Below, piece after piece: positions 1 to 4,935 of a DNA stretch of 5,672 bases (position 1 is the first letter of the stretch; every line of letters starts with the position of its first letter). This stretch comes from JBAXBF01 sp034429745 (lineage in GTDB: Bacteria; Chloroflexota; Anaerolineae; Anaerolineales; DRKV01): contig DAOUFY010000015.1 in the NCBI GenBank assembly GCA_034429745.1, positions 1-5,672 on the forward strand, read 5' to 3'. The position numbers and the translations under genes are program-made. The notes below the pieces were generated by a model. That model did no database searches. It saw only the letters and a list, made by a program, of their open reading frames with translations, and was not told the DNA's origin.

Positions 1-103
1 TTCGCAGACGTTCTGCAAATTCTGGGGTAAAACTAATTTGCATCGGCGTGCGATCTGGCTTTTCATGATTCAACGCCATTTCTACTCTTTCGCGGGGTTT
101 CAT
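1..103 (-). CDS. Uroporphyrinogen-decarboxylase-family protein, N-terminal fragment (runs off window)
   Basis: Only the first 34 codons are present; the gene continues beyond base 1. The peptide begins MKPRERVEMALNHEKPDRTP, which is the characteristic opening of the UroD superfamily, especially the MtaA/CmuA-like members found in many anaerobes (pattern: PRERV, about four residues, H-E-x-P-D-R-x-P). Known members either decarboxylate uroporphyrinogen III in haem synthesis or move methyl groups between corrinoid proteins and coenzyme M or similar thiols; too little is visible to choose. The ATG overlaps the stop of the upstream MFS gene (ATGA, 103-100). A strong Shine-Dalgarno AAGGAG lies inside the end of that gene, 8 nt before the ATG, so the start is well supported and the two genes are probably translationally coupled. 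A true HemE usually has a different N-terminus, so I favour a paralogue. Family call is fairly sure; specific function is unknown. Confidence 0.75.
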   Translation of the reverse strand, partial: MKPRERVEMALNHEKPDRTPMQISFTPEFAERLR

Positions 104-1587
104 TTTTGTTTCTCCTTCCATAAAGCCCACAGACTCATGAAAAAAGCTAAACCGATTAAAAGGCTTACCCCTATCAAGACCTTCTGTAAAGCTACAACTT
201 GAATGAAGGGTGGGGCATTGGTTACATCAGGATAACCCTGCACTTGCAAATGACTCTGCACCAGACTAGCCCATACCGCCCCAATTAAAGCAATACCAAT
301 CGTCTGTCCAACGGTTCGAGTAAGGGAGAGCAGCCCAGAAGCTACCCCAAGCCGCTGCCGGGTAACCGTGCCCATAATGGCACTGTTATTGGGAGACTGA
401 AAAACACCCATACCAATTCCTAATAGCAAGAACCACAGGATATAATTCTGAATTGTTGAAAATTCATTAAGGGTTGATGCACCTAAATATCCAAAAATTA
501 AAAGGAATAATCCCAGGGTTGTTAATCGGCGGGTACCCCAGCGGTCTGAAAGCCAACCTGCCAGCGGAGCAATCAGCCCCATTGCCAATGGAGATACTGC
601 CAGCAGCAAACCAGCTTGACTAGGCGGAAAGCCCAATATATTCTGCAAATAGAAAGGCATCAGCAACGTTACCCCCGCAATCGAAACAAAAGTGATAAAG
701 CCGGTGATTAAGTTTACTGAAAAAAGGGGGTTTCTAAATATAGTCAAATCAATCATCGGATGAGTTACCCGCTTTTCAAGCTGAACAAAGAGCAGCAAGG
801 CAATGAAAAACACCGCAAAAAGTCCCAAAACATACAGATGTGCATAGCCTAAATATTGACCGATGGTCAACCCTAAAAGCAGGGCAAGCAGCCCAATAAA
901 CATAATAGCAGCTCCCCAAAAGTCAAATCTTTCTTGCACACCCGGACGATGTGCCGGAACAAAAGTCCACACCATTATTGTTCCGATGATGCCAATCGGC
1001 AGGTTGACAAAAAAGATCCAGCGCCAAGATGCAGCACCAAGTATCATTCCGCCAATGGCCGGACCTGAGATAAGTCCAATCGAAACCATCAACCCTCCAA
1101 TACCCAACGCCATACCTCGTTCCTGCGGCGGAAAAGCCTCGGTAATGATAGCTGTACCCAAGGCTGCCAGCATCACTGCCCCCAAAGCCTGAAAGACGCG
1201 GAAAGCTATCAGCATACCAATATTTAGGGAAAGCCCGCATAAAGCTGAGCCAATCGTAAAAACAATAAAGCCGCTGATATAAAGGTATTTTTTACCAATC
1301 ATATCCGCCAAACGTCCTGCCATCAGCATAAGGGTGCCTACAGTAAGCATATAAGCCAATGCTACCCATTCAACAAGCGCAAAGCTCGCCGCCATTTCGT
1401 GTTCCAACACCGGCAAAGAGATGTTGACTATACTGCCGTCAATCGTGGCTAAAAAACTGCCGCTGGCTACCGAAGCCAGCACCAGCCACTTGCGGCTGTA
1501 ATCCGCTGACGGTATATCTTGTGAACCTGAAGAAATTGATGAAAGGGAGGTAGCAGAGGAAGATACAGGGGAAGAAACATTTTGCAT
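100..1587 (-). CDS. MFS drug/metabolite exporter, DHA2 (EmrB/QacA) 14-helix family
   Basis: An inner-membrane proton-driven exporter of 495 residues, the usual size for the 14-TMS DHA2 family. Visible signatures: motif D1 around D50 (LATIDGSIVNISLP, 47-59), motif A in the first cytoplasmic loop (GRLADMIGKK, 91-100), motif B with R130 (RVFQALGAVML), motif C with paired glycines (GPAIGG, 175-180), and the family-typical WRWIFFVNLPIG (188-199) after helix 6. Hydrophobic segments continue to the C-terminus, which ends in a basic WKEKQK tail. I place the start at the ATG at 1587: it lies 10 nt after the oleD stop, behind AGGGG. A longer in-frame start at 1674 would overlap oleD by 77 nt and add a charged stretch unlike the family. 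The first 31 residues are serine-rich (13 Ser). As the third gene of the ole operon it may export the pathway product or a related lipid, but MFS substrate cannot be read from sequence. Confidence 0.93.
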   Translation of the reverse strand: MQNVSSPVSSSATSLSSISSGSQDIPSADYSRKWLVLASVASGSFLATIDGSIVNISLPVLEHEMAASFALVEWVALAYMLTVGTLMLMAGRLADMIGKKYLYISGFIVFTIGSALCGLSLNIGMLIAFRVFQALGAVMLAALGTAIITEAFPPQERGMALGIGGLMVSIGLISGPAIGGMILGAASWRWIFFVNLPIGIIGTIMVWTFVPAHRPGVQERFDFWGAAIMFIGLLALLLGLTIGQYLGYAHLYVLGLFAVFFIALLLFVQLEKRVTHPMIDLTIFRNPLFSVNLITGFITFVSIAGVTLLMPFYLQNILGFPPSQAGLLLAVSPLAMGLIAPLAGWLSDRWGTRRLTTLGLFLLIFGYLGASTLNEFSTIQNYILWFLLLGIGMGVFQSPNNSAIMGTVTRQRLGVASGLLSLTRTVGQTIGIALIGAVWASLVQSHLQVQGYPDVTNAPPFIQVVALQKVLIGVSLLIGLAFFMSLWALWKEKQK

Positions 1588-1597
1588 AGCCCCTGTA

Positions 1598-2593
1598 TTA
1601 TACAACCTTTTCAGAAAGCCAAGCAAGGGTAATTTCCATCGCCTCTGCCATGCTGTAGCGAGGGGAATATCCAAAATCCTGTTTAGCGCGGCTGATATTG
1701 TAATAATGGCTCAGCGCCAATTCGCTGGCAAGAAAACGCGTCAAGCGCGGCTCACCCGGCAAAGGCAGGGTTCGGTACAGCAATACAAAAGCTGCCCCAA
1801 TCCCGCGTGCCGCCCATAAAGGCACTTTGCGTTTTATCGGAGGCAAGCCCAAGCGAGCAAGCAATTCCTTTACAAAACCCCATAAATTCACCGGCTCATC
1901 TTGGCTGATGAAATATGCTTTCCCCTTTAGAGGTGATGAGGGCGTTAAGGCATCCGCCGCTAGCAGGTGAGCGCGAGCTGCATCCTCCACATATGTTAGA
2001 TCGACGCGGTTATGTCCATCGCCAACCTGCATCAACGCGCCCTTTTTTGCTTGAGCAATCAACCTTGGCAAAATATGCGGATCGCCTGGTCCCCAAATCA
2101 GGTGCGGCCGCAATGAAACTGTCAGCAGCTCGGGTTGATTTGCTTTCAACACAAGCTGCTCGCCTAAGGCTTTTGTATGAGAATAGACATTTTCGTAACG
2201 CCGCGGGTAAGTTATGCTTTCATCAACGCCTTCTTGCGATTGATTATTAAAAATGACACTTGGTGAACTGGTATAAACTAATTTTGGAACTCCTTGGTTT
2301 AAGCACGCATCAATGACGTTTTGCGTACCTTGCACATTGATGCCGTAATACTCCTTCCATTTGCCCCAATAGCCCGCTTTGGCAGCAGCATGGAAGACAA
2401 CCTCTACTCCACGGCAAGCTTCTTGGAGAGAATCTAAGTTTTGAATATCCCCGCGGTGGGTTTCTGCGCCCAGTTCTCGTAAAGCGGGATAATCACCGCG
2501 GGCGATAATGCGCACTCGATCACCGCGCTCTAGCAACTGCCTGACAATTGCCTGTCCTAAAAACCCCCCACCGCCTGTAACTAAAGCCAGCAT
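1598..2593 (-). CDS. oleD: OleD-type NAD(P)H-dependent 2-alkyl-3-oxoalkanoate reductase
   Basis: A 331-residue extended short-chain dehydrogenase of the 3beta-HSD/epimerase family. In the olefin pathway OleD reduces the OleA product, a 2-alkyl-3-ketoacid, to the 2-alkyl-3-hydroxyacid with NADPH. The Rossmann nucleotide-binding motif TGGGGFLG (6-13) sits right at the N-terminus, which fixes the start. D49 in RGDI is the usual adenine-side aspartate, and the catalytic set is Ser109/110 (YTSSPSV) with Y137 and K141 (YSHTK). Other stretches that match my memory of characterised OleD proteins are AAKAGYWG (70-77), LRPHLIWGPGD (161-171), GKAYFIS (224-230), GEPRLTRFLA (280-289) and DFGY (306-309). 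It lies 12 nt downstream of oleA in the same direction. The leader before the ATG (TAATCAAAAATCTCT, including the oleA stop) has no recognisable Shine-Dalgarno, so translation may depend on ribosomes finishing oleA. A general sterol-dehydrogenase-like reductase is the alternative, but linkage to oleA makes OleD much more likely. Confidence 0.9.
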   Translation of the reverse strand: MLALVTGGGGFLGQAIVRQLLERGDRVRIIARGDYPALRELGAETHRGDIQNLDSLQEACRGVEVVFHAAAKAGYWGKWKEYYGINVQGTQNVIDACLNQGVPKLVYTSSPSVIFNNQSQEGVDESITYPRRYENVYSHTKALGEQLVLKANQPELLTVSLRPHLIWGPGDPHILPRLIAQAKKGALMQVGDGHNRVDLTYVEDAARAHLLAADALTPSSPLKGKAYFISQDEPVNLWGFVKELLARLGLPPIKRKVPLWAARGIGAAFVLLYRTLPLPGEPRLTRFLASELALSHYYNISRAKQDFGYSPRYSMAEAMEITLAWLSEKVV

Positions 2594-2605
2594 AGAGATT
2601 TTTGA

Positions 2606-3625
2606 TTACCAGCGTACGCTCATCATCGAGCAATTGATGCCGCTGCCAACTCCGATCAAGGCAGCATGGTGTCCTGGCTGCAATCTGCCTTCTTCAACGG
2701 CCATCGAAAGCGCAGCCGGCAAAGCTGCTGATGCCATATTCCCATAGCGATCGAGAATGAGATACACTTTCGATAAATCCAAACCCATAGCGCGGGCGGC
2801 CGTTTCTATTTGTTTCTTACTCACCTGGTGAGGCAGAATTAAGTCAAACTCATGTTTTGCCCAGCCATCCAAAGTTTGTTCCGCAAGTTTCCAGGTTCGC
2901 ATGACAAGCTCGGCGCCGGCATTCAGCAGGGCTTTAGAATCCGTCTTCATCCAATCATGCTGAGCAACACACAGACGATTGTATTGAGTTGCCGCCAAGT
3001 TCACATAACCTTCTAAACGATGGGTACTGCGCGAATGCTCTGCCCGGGATAAGATCATCGCAACTCCGCCGCTGCCAAGAGTAAGACTGGCAAAGTTCTC
3101 GTGAAATATCGGCACCGTTACATCTTCCCGCTGCAGCCGCCTTATCGTTGCCTCAATGCCAGGTCGCGGGTTTTCACCCGAAACCACTAATCCATAGCGG
3201 ATATGCCCCATCTCGATCATCGTTCCAATGGTACTCATGCCATTCAAGAAGCCCAAACATGCATTCGTAATATCAAAGTTTATGCAGCGCGGGGAAAGCC
3301 CTAAATTGCCATGCACTAAGCAGGCGACTGAAGGCTCAATGTAATCTTTGGTTACCGATGTATTGATCAAACAACCAATCTCTTGGGGATCAATTTGGGC
3401 TTTTTCTATGACCTTGCGAGCTGCCCGTGTAGCAATTTCGCTTGGCATTTCATCAACATCATAAAAACGCCGTTCGCGAATGCCGGCTGCATGTTCTAAC
3501 TTCCCGTCTTTGATGCTTAAACGGGCAATAGTTTCTGCCAACTGTTCTTCTAAAGCAGCCGAAGAAACTACATGCGGAGCATCATCATGAGCGATGGCTT
3601 CAATTGCAACATGCTGAAATAACAT
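2606..3625 (-). CDS. oleA: OleA, acyl-CoA head-to-head condensing enzyme (thiolase superfamily)
   Basis: A 339-residue FabH-like condensing enzyme. OleA joins two long-chain fatty acyl-CoAs by non-decarboxylative Claisen condensation to a 2-alkyl-3-ketoacid, the first step of long-chain olefin or ketone formation. Catalytic residues are all visible: E97 in DYIEPSVA, nucleophile C123 in TNACLGF, H266 in LPHQVSKKQ and N296 in YGNMASAALP. These correspond with almost identical spacing to E117, C143, H285 and N315 of Xanthomonas campestris OleA. The glutamate, donated across the dimer interface as general base, separates OleA from ordinary FabH. The N-terminus (MLFQHVAIEAIAHDDAPHVV) and C-terminal GVGSGINCSMMSV also match OleA as I remember it. 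The ATG at 3625 is preceded by GGGGTG about 7 nt upstream. It is the first gene of the minus-strand operon, with oleD next. Without OleD/C/B activity its product decarboxylates to a symmetric long-chain ketone. Confidence 0.95.
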   Translation of the reverse strand: MLFQHVAIEAIAHDDAPHVVSSAALEEQLAETIARLSIKDGKLEHAAGIRERRFYDVDEMPSEIATRAARKVIEKAQIDPQEIGCLINTSVTKDYIEPSVACLVHGNLGLSPRCINFDITNACLGFLNGMSTIGTMIEMGHIRYGLVVSGENPRPGIEATIRRLQREDVTVPIFHENFASLTLGSGGVAMILSRAEHSRSTHRLEGYVNLAATQYNRLCVAQHDWMKTDSKALLNAGAELVMRTWKLAEQTLDGWAKHEFDLILPHQVSKKQIETAARAMGLDLSKVYLILDRYGNMASAALPAALSMAVEEGRLQPGHHAALIGVGSGINCSMMSVRW

Positions 3626-3660
3626 TCTTCACACCCCATAACGTCAGATTAACAAGACCA

Positions 3661-3675
3661 TAACGCAGTGCGTCA
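3661..3675. promoter_or_regulatory. Putative operator site 1 (15-bp palindrome) upstream of oleA
   Basis: The sequence TAACGCAGTGCGTCA is a near-perfect inverted repeat, TGACGCA-N-TGCGTCA with one half-site mismatch. It matches the second copy at 3872-3886 to the same consensus. It ends 36 nt before the oleA ATG and overlaps a TTGACG hexamer on the minus strand, which could be the -35 of a weak proximal promoter (GTTAAT 17 nt later). The length and odd-base centre suit a dimeric TetR- or GntR-type repressor, but no regulator gene is in the window, so the protein is unknown. Confidence 0.5.
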
Positions 3676-3712
3676 ATTATTATTGCAAACCAATTTATCG
3701 CCTATGTACTTA

Positions 3713-3729
3713 TGACAACCTAATTGTCA
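3713..3729. repeat. 17-bp inverted repeat TGACAA-N5-TTGTCA
   Basis: Perfect 6-bp arms flank a 5-bp centre (CCTAA). It lies between the favoured oleA promoter and the start codon, so in the transcript it could form a small hairpin, or it could bind a regulator. It shares the TGAC...GTCA ends of the two 15-bp palindromes but has a different spacing and core, so I do not count it as a third copy. Confidence 0.4.
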
Positions 3730-3786
3730 AAGTTATTGCAATTATTTTTGCGCCTAAAATCAACACCAACCACATCTGGTTAAATA

Positions 3787-3815
3787 ATCATACTCTTAAT
3801 GCGATATTTTGTCAA
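3787..3815 (-). promoter_or_regulatory. Sigma70-type promoter for the oleA operon
   Basis: On the minus strand a perfect -35 box TTGACA (3815-3810) is followed by a 17-nt spacer and a -10 box TATGAT (3792-3787), five of six matches to consensus. Transcription would start near 3780 and run into oleA, giving a leader of about 155 nt. Box quality and ideal spacing make this the best promoter in the region. Use of a standard housekeeping sigma factor is assumed. Confidence 0.6.
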
Positions 3816-3871
3816 TACTTGCCTATAGTAATGTAACATATAGCCAATTCATCCCAACTCGATGACATTCA

Positions 3872-3886
3872 TGACGCACTGTGTCA
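3872..3886. promoter_or_regulatory. Putative operator site 2 (15-bp palindrome)
   Basis: The sequence TGACGCACTGTGTCA is a palindrome of the form TGACGCA-N-TGCGTCA with a single mismatch, the same consensus as site 1. The two centres are 211 bp apart, close to 20 helical turns, and the favoured oleA promoter lies between them. It directly abuts another inverted repeat at 3887-3899. A repressor bound at both sites could loop out the promoter; this is inference. Confidence 0.5.
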
Positions 3887-3899
3887 ATACAAATTGTAT
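3887..3899. repeat. 13-bp inverted repeat abutting operator site 2
   Basis: The sequence ATACAA-A-TTGTAT has perfect 6-bp arms around one base. Allowing one unpaired A, the pairing extends outward to GTC (3883-3885) and GAC (3900-3902). It touches site 2 without a gap, suggesting a compound regulatory element or a small cruciform. Its AT-rich content makes chance occurrence more likely than for the 15-bp sites. Confidence 0.35.
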
Positions 3900-3914
3900 G
3901 ACTGTTTTCTTCCT

Positions 3915-3933
3915 AAAAAAGAAGATCTTTCTT
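3915..3933 (-). terminator. Weak candidate terminator after the amidohydrolase gene
   Basis: Read on the minus strand, AAGAA (3933-3929) and TTCTT (3923-3919) pair around a 5-nt loop, followed by a run of four more T (3918-3915). The stem is short and AT-rich, so it would be a poor intrinsic terminator. It lies about 53 nt after the stop codon at 3986, where a terminator would be expected. Confidence 0.25.
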
Positions 3934-3985
3934 GATCATACATAGCTTCTATAGACACACCTATCGTAAAAATAATATACAATAT

Positions 3986-4789
3986 TTATTGCATATTATC
4001 CAGATGATACGCACCTTCAGCGCGATCCTCAAAGACCGGGATTTTTGCCCGAGCTTGTTCAATGCTTTCAAAGTTGAGGGTTACTGTCAATAATGCTTCT
4101 TCTTCCCCTCCCAGCACAAGCGTTTCCCCCCATGGGTCTATCACACAGGAATTGCCAAAAAATTCTAGAGGTCCATTTTTACCTACTCGATTGCAAGCAG
4201 CGATAAATAGTTGATTTTCGATAGCCCGCGCTCGCAGCAATGTGTGCCAATGAGCTAGGCGCGGGTGAGGCCAAGCCGCCGGCAAACAAATTAACTTCGC
4301 TCCTTTCAAGGCATATTCCCGAAATATTTCTGGAAAGCGCAGGTCATAACAAATCGCTATACCAACCTTACCCCAGGCGGCCTCTGCCATTGCCAGATGA
4401 GTGCCGGCAGTAAAATAAAGGTGTTCATCCATCAGACGAAAAAGATGAATCTTGGTATAAACCTCGCCAACCTCTCCATTCGGTTTATAAAAAACAGCCG
4501 TATTGCCAACTTTTCCCCCCTCAAGCAGCGCGAAATTTGAACCTAGCAAACACAACTCCAACGACTGAGCCAAAGCAGACAATTTCGCAAAAATACCTTC
4601 TCCCAAGGGCACAGCGGTTTTCACTGCTCTTTCTAAAGCATCCCCATTAGACCAAAGTTCAGGCAGCAGCAGCAGAGAAGCTCGATGCCGCTTTACCTCT
4701 TGCGCAGCTTGGCATACCTTCTCCCAATTTTCATCTTCGTCATTGCTGACTTTCATTTGATACAATGCTAAGACTATTTCATTTTGCAT
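3986..4789 (-). CDS. Carbon-nitrogen hydrolase of the nitrilase superfamily, omega-amidase (Nit2/YafV)-like
   Basis: A cytoplasmic 267-residue enzyme covering the whole nitrilase-superfamily alpha-beta-beta-alpha fold. The catalytic triad is visible: E44 in LLLLPELWSNG, K113 in YTKIHLF and nucleophile C147 in GIAICYDLRFPE; E122 after the lysine is a candidate for the extra conserved glutamate. CYDLRFPE and the ARAIENQ stretch (187-193) are typical of the Nit2/YafV omega-amidase group, which hydrolyses alpha-keto-glutaramate or alpha-ketosuccinamate to the keto acid and ammonia. That would place it in glutamine-transaminase or methionine-salvage side chemistry, though related family members use other amides. 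The ATG at 4789 follows a weak AAGAAG ribosome site and a TATAAT box. It has its own promoter region, is separated from oleA by 360 nt and is divergent from the chemoreceptor gene, so a role in the ole pathway is not indicated. Family certain, substrate inferred. Confidence 0.9.
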   Translation of the reverse strand: MQNEIVLALYQMKVSNDEDENWEKVCQAAQEVKRHRASLLLLPELWSNGDALERAVKTAVPLGEGIFAKLSALAQSLELCLLGSNFALLEGGKVGNTAVFYKPNGEVGEVYTKIHLFRLMDEHLYFTAGTHLAMAEAAWGKVGIAICYDLRFPEIFREYALKGAKLICLPAAWPHPRLAHWHTLLRARAIENQLFIAACNRVGKNGPLEFFGNSCVIDPWGETLVLGGEEEALLTVTLNFESIEQARAKIPVFEDRAEGAYHLDNMQ

Positions 4790-4811
4790 ATCTTCTTACC
4801 CAATTAACTAT

Positions 4812-4817
4812 ATTATA
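4812..4817 (-). promoter_or_regulatory. -10 box for the amidohydrolase gene
   Basis: A perfect TATAAT reads on the minus strand at 4817-4812, about 23 nt upstream of the ATG at 4789, implying a short leader. No good -35 box lies 16-18 nt further upstream, so this promoter is weak, activator-dependent or mis-called in AT-rich DNA. It is arranged back to back with the chemoreceptor promoter. Confidence 0.4.
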
Positions 4818-4824
4818 ATCTAAC

Positions 4825-4854
4825 TTGTATGAATTTCTCTTTTTATGCTAAAAT
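4825..4854 (+). promoter_or_regulatory. Extended -10 promoter for the chemoreceptor gene
   Basis: TAAAAT (4849-4854) matches five of six -10 bases and is preceded by TGC, giving the extended -10 form TGnTATAAT, which tolerates a weak -35. TTGTAT at 4825-4830 is a partial -35 with an 18-nt spacer. The start would be near 4861, leaving a leader of about 75 nt. I saw no sigma28 flagellar-type consensus. Confidence 0.4.
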
Positions 4855-4919
4855 TATAAAAATTGTTCATGTAATCCACAAAAAAGCAGCAGATGATTTT
4901 CCCCATTAACAAATAATTT

Positions 4920-4926
4920 AGGAGGG
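4920..4926 (+). promoter_or_regulatory. Strong Shine-Dalgarno of the chemoreceptor gene
   Basis: AGGAGGG is an almost complete anti-16S match placed 9 nt before the ATG at 4936. It fixes the start codon of the gene and predicts efficient translation. Confidence 0.8.
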
Positions 4927-4935
4927 TAAACCACC

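Larger units (their letters stand above)
3626..3985. other. Gene-free AT-rich control region between the amidohydrolase gene and oleA
   Basis: This 360-nt stretch has no convincing coding frame or RNA gene on either strand and is visibly more AT-rich than the genes around it. It holds a minus-strand promoter, two copies of a 15-bp palindrome, two further inverted repeats and a weak terminator, annotated separately. The sequence TTGAC occurs four times on the minus strand (3676-3672, 3730-3726, 3815-3811, 3887-3883), three of them as the full -35 consensus TTGACA. The promoter I favour implies an oleA leader of about 155 nt. I saw no convincing riboswitch fold in it. Confidence 0.7.

Noticed and set aside
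863..1240. Open frames on the plus strand (863-1192) and in another minus frame (923-1240)
   Set aside because: Both lie inside the exporter gene, have no family resemblance, and look like shadows of its codon pattern.
1588..1674. A longer form of the MFS exporter starting at 1674
   Set aside because: It would overlap oleD by 77 nt and add a charged stretch unlike the family. The ATG at 1587 lies just after the oleD stop and has AGGGG in front of it.
1915..2747. Plus-strand open frames at 1915-2250 and 2508-2747
   Set aside because: They are antisense to oleD and to the oleD/oleA junction, with compositions unlike real proteins and no ribosome site recognised.
2606..3625. Reading the oleA gene as FabH (3-oxoacyl-ACP synthase III)
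   Set aside because: The glutamate at position 97 with OleA-like spacing to C123, H266 and N296, the OleA-like termini and the adjacent oleD fit OleA, not housekeeping FabH.
3626..3780. Riboswitch or attenuator in the predicted long oleA leader
   Set aside because: I could find only the small TGACAA/TTGTCA hairpin and no conserved riboswitch core or terminator next to the start codon.
3823..3843. CTATA/TATAG inverted repeat within the control region
   Set aside because: The arms are only 5 bp and AT-rich around an 11-nt spacer, which gives no support beyond chance.
3972..3999. ATAATAT/ATATTAT stem overlapping the amidohydrolase stop codon, followed by a T run on the minus strand
   Set aside because: The 7-bp arms are purely A/T with a 14-nt loop, so the stem would be very unstable and is expected by chance in such AT-rich DNA.
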